From Actinomycetospora chiangmaiensis DSM 45062 (lineage in GTDB: Bacteria; Actinomycetota; Actinomycetes; Mycobacteriales; Pseudonocardiaceae): 64,000 nucleotides of DNA. Made by a program: the position numbers and the translations under genes. Every line of letters begins with the position of its first letter. Position 1 is the first letter of the stretch. Where the stretch lies: contig NZ_KB903223.1 of the NCBI RefSeq assembly GCF_000379625.1, positions 43,090 through 107,089 of the forward strand, read 5' to 3'. The notes under the pieces were generated by a model that ran no database searches, was not told where the DNA came from, and was given only the letters and a program-made list of their open reading frames with translations. Positions 24,600 through 32,601 of this stretch are shown piece by piece.

Positions 24600-24617
24600 T
24601 GAACTCAACTCGGGTGA
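24600..24617. promoter_or_regulatory. Island operator site 7 (TGAACT-N6-GGGTGA), degenerate
   Basis: TGAACTCAACTCGGGTGA keeps one good half-site and a poor second one in the 18-bp layout. A TAGGGT box (24580-24585), with TTGCCG 18 nt earlier, would put it just after the transcription start of the genes that begin at 24653. Confidence 0.45.
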
Positions 24618-24652
24618 GGCTCGAGTGGATCCGTCAGAGGGGACGGTCGTCC

Positions 24653-25048
24653 GTGGAGAACGACGAGGGATCAGCCGCCATCGCGGCACCCTTCCTGCGC
24701 CGCTGGTTTGCGAGCCTCGACGGGGAGTCGCCCGACGACATCCTCGGGATGATCGCGCCCGACTTCCGCTTCTCGATCGTGTTCGGGACCGGTGGCGGCG
24801 CCGCCCAGGACTTCGCGGGCGGACGCGACGCGATGGTGGGCTACCTCGCCCAGCGCGAGAAGGGCGCCCTGACCCACCACGTGCTGTCCGCCTCGACGGT
24901 GGACGCCGACGAACTCGTGCTCGGCCAGGCCCGCCGCGGGGGCGCCTTCGAGTCCACGTTCGTCGCCGCGGCCCGCCTCGCCGCCGACGGGCGCGTCACC
25001 GATCTCATGATCGGCCGCTCGCCCGAGCTCGACGTCGACGCCCACTGA
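24653..25048 (+). CDS. SnoaL-like polyketide-cyclase-fold protein
   Basis: 131 aa. The helical start FLRRWFASLDGESPDDILGM, followed by IAPDFRFSIVFGTGGGAAQDF, the ADELVLGQA strand and FVAAARLAADGRVTDLMIGR, matches the NTF2/SnoaL fold. I chose GTG 24653, preceded by GAGGGGA; an upstream GTG at 24584 would place operator site 7 inside the gene. It begins an operon with the EthD-like protein, the CoA ligase and more. Function unknown, possibly an isomerase or hydratase on a ring intermediate. Confidence 0.7.
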   Translation: MENDEGSAAIAAPFLRRWFASLDGESPDDILGMIAPDFRFSIVFGTGGGAAQDFAGGRDAMVGYLAQREKGALTHHVLSASTVDADELVLGQARRGGAFESTFVAAARLAADGRVTDLMIGRSPELDVDAH

Positions 25049-25076
25049 CACCCCGCCCTCGCGACAGGAGACCACC

Positions 25077-25403
25077 GTGTTCAACCTCGTCCTGCTGGCC
25101 GCGCGCCCGCCGGAGTGGACCCACGAGCAGTTCATCGACTGGTGGCGCGGCGAGCACGCGGAGATGACCTACCCGTTGCCCGGCCTGCGGGCCTGGCGTC
25201 ACACCGCCGTGTCCAGCGCCCTCGAGCCCCGCTCGGAGGGCTGGGACGGGGTCTCGATCCTGAGCTTCGACGACGAGGAGTCCGCCCGTGCGGCCCTGGC
25301 CAGCGAGGAGTGGGCCGCGGCCGTGCGGCACGTCGGGTCGATGAAGGGTCGGCGCATCGCCCTGCTCGGCGACGAGGTCGAGATGCTCGGGGCGACCCGG
25401 TGA
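25077..25403 (+). CDS. EthD-like dimeric alpha/beta-barrel protein
   Basis: 108 aa. FNLVLLAARPPEWTHEQFIDWWRGEHAE is the usual opening of EthD-type ferredoxin-fold proteins (the WW and GEH positions are typical), and ILSFDDEESARAALASEEW the second half. EthD proteins accompany oxygenases or dehydrogenases of ether, polyketide and aromatic catabolism; their role is not clear. GTG 25077 follows AGGAG by 7 nt. Its stop overlaps the GTG of the acyl-CoA ligase, indicating coupling. Confidence 0.8.
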   Translation: MFNLVLLAARPPEWTHEQFIDWWRGEHAEMTYPLPGLRAWRHTAVSSALEPRSEGWDGVSILSFDDEESARAALASEEWAAAVRHVGSMKGRRIALLGDEVEMLGATR

Positions 25404-26878
25404 GGGAGCTCCACGCCGATCTGGTGCGCCGGGCGGCCGCCGCGCCCGACGACGTCGTGGCGATAGACGCCGACGGGGCCCACCGGGTCGCGGACGTCCT
25501 GGCGCGGGCGGACGACCTGGCTGCGACGGTCGAGGCCCGGACCGGTCCCCGGCCGACCGTGATGGTGCAGGCGGACAACTCGTGGCGGACCCTCGTCGCC
25601 GCGCTCGCCGTCGGCCGGCTCGACGGCACCCTGGCGCTGCTCAGCCGGCACACGACCGCCCAGGAGTTCACGGCCGCCTGCGAGGACGTCGACCCGGACG
25701 CCGTCGTCCTCGCACCCGCGGTGGCCGCGGAGATCGCCCCGGGCGAGGCGGACGCGGAGGTCCTCGACGGCTGGCGCCTCACCGCCCGCACGGCCCGGGG
25801 CGGCGGGCGCTGGCGCGGCGGCGCCGTCATCGGCCTGACCTCGGGATCCACGGGCCGGGCGAAGGGCGTGGTCCAATCGGAGGCCGCGCTGCGGTACGCG
25901 GGGCGGGCCACCATCGACGCCGTCGGGCTCCGTCCCGGCGACACCGTGGCCGCGCTCGTGCCCTTGTCCTCGGCCGCGGCGGTGTGCTTCGGGCTCTACC
26001 TGCCGCTCCTGCTCGGGGGTCGCGTCCTGCTGCTCGACCGCTGGGACCCCGCGGCCGCCGTCGACCTCATGGCCTCCCACGACACGCGCTGGACGATGTG
26101 CGTGCCGACCATGGCGCTGCAGATGGGTTCCGCGGCACGGCGCGGCGGCGAGCTCGCCGCCATGACCGCCATGACCATCGGCGGCGGACCGATGGACGCC
26201 GGCGCGCTCGGGCGGGCGGAGGAGCGGCTCGGCACACGGTTCCTGCGGGTCTTCGGGATGTCGGAGTGCCTCGGCCACACGACCTCGCGGCCCGACGACG
26301 ACCCGGTGACGCGACTCGGGACCGACGGCATGCCCTTCCCCGGCACCGAGCTGCGCGCCGTCGACGAGGACGGAACGACGCTGCCCGCCGGGACGACGGG
26401 TCGGGCCCAGGTCCGCGGCCCGTCGCTCTTCGTCGGGTACGCGCGGGACGGCGAGGTGGTCCCGCCGGCGCTCACCGCGGACGGCTTCCTGCCGACGGGG
26501 GACCTCGCCGCGGTCGCCCCCGACGGGACGGTGTCGATCCGCGGGCGCGAGAAGGACATCATCATCCGCGGCGGGCGCAACATCGACGTCACCGAGGTGG
26601 AGTCCGCGGTCGCGCGGCACCCGCACGTCGACCAGGTCTGCGTGGTCCCGGTGCCCGACGAGGTCCTCGGCGAGCGGGTCGCGGTCCTGCTCGTCACCGC
26701 CCGCGACGACCTCGACCTCCCCGAGCTGCAGCGCCACCTCGCCGACCTCGGACTGACCAAGGGCAAGTGGCCGGAGTACGTGTTCCGGGTCGAGGGCCTC
26801 CCGCAGAACCGGGTCGGGAAGCTCTCCCGGTCCGACGCCGCGAAGCTCGCCGACCAGCTGCGCGCGGTCCGGGCCTGA
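25400..26878 (+). CDS. Acyl-CoA synthetase (ANL superfamily, class I AMP-forming ligase)
   Basis: 492 aa. The A3 P-loop reads LTSGSTGRAKGVVQ, A5-like VFGMSECLGHT, A7/A8 DGFLPTGDLAAV and IRGREKDIIIRGGRNI, and the A10 Lys lies in LPQNRVGKLSR. It therefore activates a carboxylic acid to its CoA ester, the entry step for the island's dehydrogenases. Compared with usual fatty-acyl ligases (about 540 aa) it is short at the N-terminus, more like cyclohexanecarboxylate or O-succinylbenzoate-type ligases. The acid is unknown. Confidence 0.9.
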   Translation: MRELHADLVRRAAAAPDDVVAIDADGAHRVADVLARADDLAATVEARTGPRPTVMVQADNSWRTLVAALAVGRLDGTLALLSRHTTAQEFTAACEDVDPDAVVLAPAVAAEIAPGEADAEVLDGWRLTARTARGGGRWRGGAVIGLTSGSTGRAKGVVQSEAALRYAGRATIDAVGLRPGDTVAALVPLSSAAAVCFGLYLPLLLGGRVLLLDRWDPAAAVDLMASHDTRWTMCVPTMALQMGSAARRGGELAAMTAMTIGGGPMDAGALGRAEERLGTRFLRVFGMSECLGHTTSRPDDDPVTRLGTDGMPFPGTELRAVDEDGTTLPAGTTGRAQVRGPSLFVGYARDGEVVPPALTADGFLPTGDLAAVAPDGTVSIRGREKDIIIRGGRNIDVTEVESAVARHPHVDQVCVVPVPDEVLGERVAVLLVTARDDLDLPELQRHLADLGLTKGKWPEYVFRVEGLPQNRVGKLSRSDAAKLADQLRAVRA

Positions 26879-26883
26879 CGACG

Positions 26884-27645
26884 GTGATCACCGGACGCTT
26901 CGGGGGACGGGTGGCGGTGGTGACCGGCGCGGGTTCCGGGCTGGGCCGGGCCGCGGCCCGCCGGTTGGCCGACGAGGGGGCCGAGGTCCTGCTGCTGGAC
27001 CGCGATGCGGTGGCGGCGCACGACGCCGCCGCGGAGCTGCCCGGCGCCACCGCCTACGAGCTCGACGTCACCGACGCCCGGGCCGTCAGCACGACCTTCG
27101 ACCACCTCGCCGCGCGGCACGGGACGCTCGACGCGCTGGTCAACAACGCCGGGGTGGTGGGTGAGCAGCTGCCGATCCACCTCACCCCGGACGCGACGTG
27201 GACTGCCGTGATGCGGGTCAACGCCGACGGCGCCTTCTTCGTCCTCCGGGCGGCCCTGGGGGTGATGGTCGCCGCGGGGCGCGGTGCCGTGGTGAACATG
27301 TCGTCCTCCTCCGGGCTGTCCGGCAAGCCGAACCTGGCGCCCTACGGCTTCTCCAAGGCCGGCATCGTCGGGCTGACCCGGACGGCGGCGGTCGAGTACG
27401 CCGCCCACGGCATCCGGGTCAACGCCGTGGCCCCGAGCGCCGTCCGCACCCCGCTGGTGGAGGCCCACATCCGGGCGGCGCCCGACCCAGCGGCGATGGA
27501 ACAGCGGATGGAATCCCAGTCACCCCTGCCCGGCATGGGCACGCCCGAGGACGTCGCCGCCGTCATCGCGTTCCTGCTCTCCGACGACGCCGCCCGGATC
27601 ACCGGCCTCACGGTGCCCGTCGACGGCGGCTACCACGCGACCTGA
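26884..27645 (+). CDS. SDR family oxidoreductase
   Basis: 253 aa. TGAGSGLG at residues 14-21, LLLDRD with Asp39 (NAD preference), NNAG at 87-90, Ser around 140 and the active pair Tyr154/Lys158 (PYGFSKAG). The C-terminus DGGYHAT is typical. GTG 26884 comes 5 nt after the stop of the CoA ligase; no strong ribosome-binding site is seen, so coupling is likely. Probably dehydrogenates a hydroxyacyl-CoA or ring alcohol. Confidence 0.86.
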   Translation: MITGRFGGRVAVVTGAGSGLGRAAARRLADEGAEVLLLDRDAVAAHDAAAELPGATAYELDVTDARAVSTTFDHLAARHGTLDALVNNAGVVGEQLPIHLTPDATWTAVMRVNADGAFFVLRAALGVMVAAGRGAVVNMSSSSGLSGKPNLAPYGFSKAGIVGLTRTAAVEYAAHGIRVNAVAPSAVRTPLVEAHIRAAPDPAAMEQRMESQSPLPGMGTPEDVAAVIAFLLSDDAARITGLTVPVDGGYHAT

Positions 27646-27657
27646 CGAGGGAGTCCC

Positions 27658-29037
27658 ATGAACGTCCGCACCCACGACACCACCGCGACGGACGTGGTCG
27701 CCTCCCCGCACGACGACCTGGTCCCGCGCGATCCGGACGCCCGGCGGACGTGGTGCACCGCCCTCGGGACGGCGGCCGTCGTGTACGGCACGCCCGCCGC
27801 CCTGCAGTACGCGCAGTTCTCGGAGCAGATCCTCGCCCCCGGCGCGCCGGGGCGCCTGGCGGAGTTCGTCCACGAGCGGACCCCGGCGGGCCCGGAGTTC
27901 CGGGGGTTCCGCGCCCCGAACGTCGACACCCTGTACTCGAACGCCTGGCTGGACCTGCGGGGTGGGCCCGCAGAGCTCCGACTGCCGGAGGTCGACGACC
28001 GCTACCTCACCGTGCAGGTGCTCGACGCCCACAGCAACGCCACCAACCTCAACTCGCGGACGCACCCGGGCGTCTCCCGCTTCTGGTTGGTGTCCACGCG
28101 GTGGGACGGTGAGGTCCCGGCGGACGCGGCGGTGGTGCGGGTGGGCACCGACCTCGCGTGGCTGCTGCTGCGGATCCAGGTCCTCGACGACGACGTCGCC
28201 GCCGTGCACCGGCTCCAGGACGCGGTCCGGCTGAGCGCTCCGCCCGTGGTGGACGACCTCGGTCCGGCGGTCGACCCCGAGGCCGTCGAGACGGACTGGC
28301 GGGTGTTCTACCGGGCCCTCGACGCCGCGTTGCGGCTCGGTGGCGTACCCGAGTCGGAGTGGGCCCACGTCCGGCCGTTCGCGGCGCTCGGCCTGCTCGG
28401 ACCCGGGCCGTGGGACCCGGCGGCGCTCGACGAGGCGACGGCGGACGCGCTCGCGGACTCGTTCGCCGCGGCCCAGGCCGTCCTGCGGGCGAGCCGGCCG
28501 CAGCTCGGGGAGTCGACGGGGACGGGGTGGACCCGGGTCCGCGACAAGGGCGCGCACGGGCACAACTTCCTGGCCCGCGCGGTGATGAACCACGTCGGCC
28601 TCGAGGCCAACCTGACCGCCGAGAACACCTCGTTCAACACCCACGTCGACGCGACCGGCGACCGGCTCCGCGGGCGGCGCGGTCCCTACCGCCTGGCCTT
28701 CGACACCCCGCCGCCCGCGGACGCGTTCTGGAGCCTGACGCTCGACCACGTCGAGACCGGGCGGCTGTACGCCAACGTCCTCGACCGCTACGGCCTGGGG
28801 AGCGCGTCGCTCGGGACGAGCGGGCCGGTCGCGATGACCATCGCCCACGAGGACCCGGGGGAGGGGCCGTGGCTGCCCTGCCCGGAAGGCGACTTCTACC
28901 TGATCCTGCGCCTCTACGCGCCGGGCGCCGCCGCGCGCGACGGCAGGTGGCTCCCCACGCCGGTCACCCCGTGCCGACGACGGGCGGATCCGTCCAAGGC
29001 GGACCGACCCGGCGTCGGGAAGGCTCCCTCCCTATGA
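27658..29037 (+). CDS. DUF1254/DUF1214 domain protein
   Basis: 459 aa. The first part (GTAAVVYGTPAALQYAQFSEQ... APNVDTLYSNAWLDLRGGPAELRLPEVDDRYLTVQVLD) matches the DUF1254 pattern, and the C-terminal part (LAFDTPPPADAFWSLTLDHVETGRLY) DUF1214. These proteins are widespread next to catabolic genes; a biochemical function is not established. Unlike many members, it has no signal peptide, so it is probably cytoplasmic. ATG 27658 follows GAGGGAG. Its last codons overlap the start of the VOC gene. Confidence 0.85.
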   Translation: MNVRTHDTTATDVVASPHDDLVPRDPDARRTWCTALGTAAVVYGTPAALQYAQFSEQILAPGAPGRLAEFVHERTPAGPEFRGFRAPNVDTLYSNAWLDLRGGPAELRLPEVDDRYLTVQVLDAHSNATNLNSRTHPGVSRFWLVSTRWDGEVPADAAVVRVGTDLAWLLLRIQVLDDDVAAVHRLQDAVRLSAPPVVDDLGPAVDPEAVETDWRVFYRALDAALRLGGVPESEWAHVRPFAALGLLGPGPWDPAALDEATADALADSFAAAQAVLRASRPQLGESTGTGWTRVRDKGAHGHNFLARAVMNHVGLEANLTAENTSFNTHVDATGDRLRGRRGPYRLAFDTPPPADAFWSLTLDHVETGRLYANVLDRYGLGSASLGTSGPVAMTIAHEDPGEGPWLPCPEGDFYLILRLYAPGAAARDGRWLPTPVTPCRRRADPSKADRPGVGKAPSL

Positions 29038-29405
29038 CGAGCCCCGTGCGCAGGATCATCGCCGACGTCGCGATGGCCGACCCGACCGCCGACCGCGCGT
29101 TCTGGACCGAGCTGCTCGGCCTGGACACGCCCATGGACCAGGGCTGGGTGGTGAACCACAGCGCGACCGGGATCGCGCAGGTACCGCAGGTCCAGCTGCT
29201 CACCCACGACGCGAGCGCCCCCGTCGACCCGGTGCTCTCGGTCGCCGTGGAGCCCGCGGAGCACGAGCCGTTGTACCGGCGCATGGTCGACGCCGGGCTG
29301 GAGATCGTGCACCCGATGACCACCGAGCCGTGGGGCGTGCGGCGGTTCTTCGTGCGGACCCCGGGAGGTGTCGTGGTGAACATCCTGGAGCACCACGAGG
29401 CGTGA
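29034..29405 (+). CDS. VOC (glyoxalase/dioxygenase-fold) protein
   Basis: 123 aa, one VOC module pair: IIADVAMADPTADRAFWTELLGLDTPMDQGWVVN opens the first beta-alpha-beta unit and RFFVRTPGGVVVNILEHHEA closes the second, with a Glu at the metal position (ILEHHE). Possible roles include epimerase, lyase or resistance functions; substrate unknown. ATG 29034 overlaps the stop of the DUF1254 gene, so it is the last gene of this operon; the next gene appears to have its own promoter. Confidence 0.8.
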   Translation: MTSPVRRIIADVAMADPTADRAFWTELLGLDTPMDQGWVVNHSATGIAQVPQVQLLTHDASAPVDPVLSVAVEPAEHEPLYRRMVDAGLEIVHPMTTEPWGVRRFFVRTPGGVVVNILEHHEA

Positions 29406-29418
29406 TCTAGTGGGGCCC

Positions 29419-30156
29419 GTGCGGACACTGATCACCGGGGCGTCGAGCGGGCTGGGCGAGGGCATGGCGCGGGAGTTCGCGGCCCGGGGCCACGAGCTGG
29501 CGCTCGTCGCGCGGCGCACCGACCGACTCGAGGCGCTCGCGGCGGAGCTGGCGGCGCGGCCCGGCTCCGCGCAGGTGGTGACGGCGCAGCTCGACGTCAC
29601 AGACGACGAGGCCGTGGCGCGGGTGGTCCCCGAGGTCGCGGGCAAGCTCGGGGGCCTGGACCGGATGATCGTGAACGCCGGGATCGGGGACGGCCGGAAG
29701 GTCGGCTCGGGGAGGCCCGAGGCGAACCTGCGGACCGCCCGGACCAACTTCGTCGCGGCCATCGCCCAGGCCGAGGCCGCGATGGAGATCTTCCGCGCGC
29801 AGGGTTCCGGGCACCTCGTGCTCGTCACCTCGGTCGCGGCCGACCGGGGGCTGCGCGGCGCCCAGACCGTGTACGCGGCCGCGAAGGCCGGCCTGTCGAC
29901 CTTCGCCGAGGGGCTGCGCTCCGACGTGCACGGCACCGGCATCGCCGTCACCGAGCTCGCGCCCGGCTACATCCGCACCGACCTCAACGAGGGCATGTCG
30001 ATGCCGTTCGGGGTCGACACGTCCACCGGGGTGCGGGCCATGGTCGACGCGATCGAGCGCCGTCCCGGCCACGCCTACGCGCCGCGCTGGCCGTGGTCGC
30101 TGCTCGGCCCCGCGCTGCGCGTGATGCCGATGCCACTGGTCCGCGCCCTGACCTGA
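29419..30156 (+). CDS. SDR family oxidoreductase
   Basis: 245 aa. TGASSGLG at 6-13, LVARRTDRLEALAAEL, VNAGIGDG in place of NNAG, and the active-site TVYAAAKAG. The hydrophobic C-terminus (WPWSLLGPALRVMPMPLV) resembles DltE/YqjQ-type SDRs that associate with membranes. A TCTAGT box 8 nt before GTG 29419 suggests a leaderless transcript; GTG 29410 is an alternative. It converges with an XRE regulator. No island-type operator is present, so it may not belong to the regulon. Confidence 0.83.
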   Translation: MRTLITGASSGLGEGMAREFAARGHELALVARRTDRLEALAAELAARPGSAQVVTAQLDVTDDEAVARVVPEVAGKLGGLDRMIVNAGIGDGRKVGSGRPEANLRTARTNFVAAIAQAEAAMEIFRAQGSGHLVLVTSVAADRGLRGAQTVYAAAKAGLSTFAEGLRSDVHGTGIAVTELAPGYIRTDLNEGMSMPFGVDTSTGVRAMVDAIERRPGHAYAPRWPWSLLGPALRVMPMPLVRALT

Positions 30157-30166
30157 CCTGACCTGA
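30147..30166 (+). repeat. (CCTGA)x4 tandem repeat at the end of the SDR gene
   Basis: Four perfect copies of CCTGA cover the SDR stop codon. The 5-nt period places TGA stops in all three forward frames, forming a translational stop cluster between two convergent genes. Confidence 0.7.
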
Positions 30167-30171
30167 CGTGG

Positions 30172-31014
30172 CTATTCGACCAGCGCCTGCGTCCCGAGGA
30201 CGACGGCGAGCTCGAGGCGCTCGGCGTCGGGCGTCCCCGGCGCCGCGGTGTACACCATGATCCGGACGTCGTCGGTGGCGACGACGAGGGTGTCGCAGTC
30301 GAGGGTGATCGGGCCGATCGTCGGGTGCTCGATCGTCTTGTGCTTCGACGCCTCCGCCATCGGGTCCGGCAGGTCGGCGTCCCACAGCTCGGCGAATCGC
30401 GGGCTCCGGGAGGCGAGCTGGTCGACCAGGTGGCGCAGCGACCGGTCGTCGGGATAGCGGCTGGCCGTCAACCGCAGGGTGGCGACCGTCGTCTCCTCGA
30501 AGACCGTCGCGCTCTCCGGGGTGTACGCGACCCTCCCGCCGGGGCCGACGAAGTGGCGCCACAGGACGTTGCGCTCGCATCCCTGCCAGCGCGTCGTGTC
30601 GCCCATCAGCGCGTCGTAGGGCGCGTTGGCGACGAGCAGCGTCAGCGAGGCATCGAACACCGCGACGGGCGTGTGGCCGAGCCGGTCGAGCAGCCGCTGG
30701 ACGCTCGGGGTGATCCGCGTCGGGACGACGTCGCGCCCCGGGGCGGCGTGCCCGGCGAGGCCGAACAGCAGGTCGCGCTCGGCGTCGGACACCCGCAGCG
30801 CCCGGGCGAGCGCCTCCACGACCTGCGCCGACGGCGAGGTGGCCCGGCCCTGTTCAAGTCGGGTGAGGTAGTCGGCGGAGATGCCGGCGATCCCGGCGAG
30901 CTCCTCGCGCCGCAGCCCTGCCGCGCGCCGTCGCTGCCCCGCGGGCAGCCCGGCCGCCGCGGGCTCGAGCCGGTCACGCCAGCGGCGCACCGTGCGCCCG
31001 AACTCCGAGGTCAT
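30172..31014 (-). CDS. XRE family regulator with MmyB-like ligand domain
   Basis: 280 aa. An HTH_31-type N-terminus (RRWRDRLEPAAAGLPAGQRR... LRREELAGIAGISADYLTRLEQGRA) is followed by the PAS-like MmyB ligand-binding domain (VFDASLTLLVANAPYDALMGD, RNVLWRHFVGPGGRV, WDADLPDPMAEASKHKTIEHPTIGPITLDCDTL). Such regulators often control an adjacent SDR gene, and they bind fatty acids in some cases. Here the SDR at 29419 faces it, with 15 bp between the stops. ATG 31014 starts the conserved family N-terminus. Confidence 0.88.
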   Translation of the reverse strand: MTSEFGRTVRRWRDRLEPAAAGLPAGQRRRAAGLRREELAGIAGISADYLTRLEQGRATSPSAQVVEALARALRVSDAERDLLFGLAGHAAPGRDVVPTRITPSVQRLLDRLGHTPVAVFDASLTLLVANAPYDALMGDTTRWQGCERNVLWRHFVGPGGRVAYTPESATVFEETTVATLRLTASRYPDDRSLRHLVDQLASRSPRFAELWDADLPDPMAEASKHKTIEHPTIGPITLDCDTLVVATDDVRIMVYTAAPGTPDAERLELAVVLGTQALVE

Positions 31015-31105
31015 GATCGCAGTGTGCGCCGGGAGGCCGCGCCTGTCCTGGCCCCCGCGGTCCCACCACCGATTCCGGGTGGACGACGGCGCCTAAGCTG
31101 GACGG

Positions 31106-31555
31106 GTGCTCAAGGAGAGGCTCCGCAGCGACCTGACCACCGCCATGAAGGCCCGCGACGAGGTCCGGGTCTCGACACTGCGCATGGCGTTGACCGCCGT
31201 CACGAACGCCGAGACCGCGGGCACCGAGCACCACGACCTCTCCGACGAGGAGGTCCTCGGGGTGCTCACCAAGGAGACGAAGAAGCGCCGCGAGTCCGCC
31301 GAGGCGTTCGACGGTGCCGGGCGCGCCGAGCTGGCCGACCGGGAGCGCGCCGAGGAGCAGGTCCTCGCCGAGTACCTGCCCCAGCCACTGACCGACGCCG
31401 AACTCACCGAGCTGGTCGCCGCCGCGATCGCCGAGACCGGCGCGGAAGGGCCCAGGCAGATGGGCCAGGTCATGAAGGTCGTGCAGCCGCAGGTGGGTTC
31501 GCGGGCCGACGGCCGACGCGTCTCGACCGAGGTGAAGCGCCAGCTCTCGTCCTGA
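31106..31555 (+). CDS. GatB/YqeY domain protein
   Basis: 149 aa, the full YqeY length. LKERLRSDLTTAMKARDEVRVSTLRM, EEVLGVLTKETKKRRESAEAFDGAGR and EYLPQPLTDAELTELV are family signatures, as is the C-terminal GQVMKVVQPQVGSRADGRRVS. It resembles the tRNA-binding tail domain of GatB, and its exact role is unknown. The TAAGCT box 7 nt before GTG 31106 indicates a leaderless transcript. Confidence 0.92.
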   Translation: MLKERLRSDLTTAMKARDEVRVSTLRMALTAVTNAETAGTEHHDLSDEEVLGVLTKETKKRRESAEAFDGAGRAELADRERAEEQVLAEYLPQPLTDAELTELVAAAIAETGAEGPRQMGQVMKVVQPQVGSRADGRRVSTEVKRQLSS

Positions 31556-31603
31556 CGGCGGGTCGGCCGCGGCGCCGGCACCGGACCCGGGACGGGCGCA
31601 CCG

Positions 31604-32353
31604 TCAGGTGACCGCCTGGACGAACAGCACGACCGCGAGGACCAGCCCGGCGACCGCGATGCCCACCCGCAGCACCTGCGGCGGCAGGCGACGTGCGATC
31701 GCCGGGCCCGCGTAGTTGCCGGCGAGCAGGCCGACCAGCAACGGCAGGGCCGCGCTCCACACCACCGTGCCGAACACGATGAAACCGACCGCCGCGACGG
31801 CGTTCGACGCGCCGAGGAGCACGTTCTTCACGGCGTTGACCCGTACGAGCGTGTCGGCGAGCAGGTGGGACAGCAGGGCGAGCATGAGCACACCCGCGGC
31901 GGCCCCGAAGTAGCCGGAGTAGACGCCGATGGCGATCGCGCCGGCCACCGTCGCGGCGTTCGGCCGGCCGTCCCGGCGTCCCTCCGCGGCCGCCGCCGCC
32001 CGCGGCGGACGCAGCAGGACGAGCGAGGCGAACGCGACCAGGAACGGCACGATGAGCGCGAAGGTGTCCGAGGGCGTGACGAGCACCAGCGCACCGCCCA
32101 CGATCCCGCCGAGCACGGTCAGCGGGATCAGCCGCAGCACCCGCTCGCGCTGCCCGCGCAGCTCCCGCCGGGACGACGTGATCGACGCGGAGCTCGAGAT
32201 CGCCAGCGCGATCGTGTTGGTCTGGTTCGCGACGACGGGTGGCAGGCCCGTCGCCAGCAGCGCCGGGTAGGAGAACAGGGACGCGAGCCCGGCCATCGAC
32301 CCCGACAGCCCCGCCGCCACGCCCGCGAGCACGAGCAGCAGCGTCGTCGTCAC
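31604..32353 (-). CDS. TauE/SafE family permease (anion exporter)
   Basis: 249 aa with seven or eight membrane segments. The N-terminal repeat GVAAGLSGSMAGLASLFSYPALLATGLPPVVANQTNTIAL and the second repeat GVYSGYFGAAAGVLMLALLSHLLADTLVRVNAVKNVLLGASN are the two TauE repeats. The family exports sulfite, sulfoacetate or other organosulfur anions; the substrate here is unknown. GTG 32353 is 20 bp from the divergent S4 gene, so both promoters lie in a very short interval. Confidence 0.88.
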   Translation of the reverse strand: MTTTLLLVLAGVAAGLSGSMAGLASLFSYPALLATGLPPVVANQTNTIALAISSSASITSSRRELRGQRERVLRLIPLTVLGGIVGGALVLVTPSDTFALIVPFLVAFASLVLLRPPRAAAAAEGRRDGRPNAATVAGAIAIGVYSGYFGAAAGVLMLALLSHLLADTLVRVNAVKNVLLGASNAVAAVGFIVFGTVVWSAALPLLVGLLAGNYAGPAIARRLPPQVLRVGIAVAGLVLAVVLFVQAVT

Positions 32354-32373
32354 GGCTGTGATCAGATCACGGG

Positions 32374-32601
32374 ATGGCAGACGTGAGGGCGGTCGAGGTG
32401 ACCGGGACGATCCGGCTCGGCCAGTTCCTCAAGCTCGCGGGCCTCGTGGAGCACGGGGCGGACGCGAAGGACGTCGTGGCGTCGGGTGACGTGACCGTCA
32501 ACGGGCGGGCCGAGATGCGCCGCGGCCGCCAGCTCGCCGACGGTGACGTCGTGGCGTTCGGTGGGGAACGGGCCCGGGTCGTGGCACCGGAGCGGCCCTG
32601 A
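32374..32601 (+). CDS. Small S4-domain RNA-binding protein (YbcJ-like)
   Basis: 75 aa, a lone S4 domain: IRLGQFLKLAGLVEHGADAKDVVASGDVTVNGRAEMRRGRQLADGDVV. The shape matches YbcJ/YaaA-type S4 proteins, which bind structured RNA, possibly ribosomal. The ATG at 32374 follows a GATCAGATCAC segment with no ribosome-binding site, consistent with a leaderless transcript. It is divergent from the TauE gene. Confidence 0.85.
   Translation: MADVRAVEVTGTIRLGQFLKLAGLVEHGADAKDVVASGDVTVNGRAEMRRGRQLADGDVVAFGGERARVVAPERP

Noticed and set aside
9998..29405. Island as a recently acquired genomic island with integrase or att sites
   Set aside because: No integrase, tRNA, direct repeat or IS element was seen at either edge, and base composition looks the same as in the flanks.
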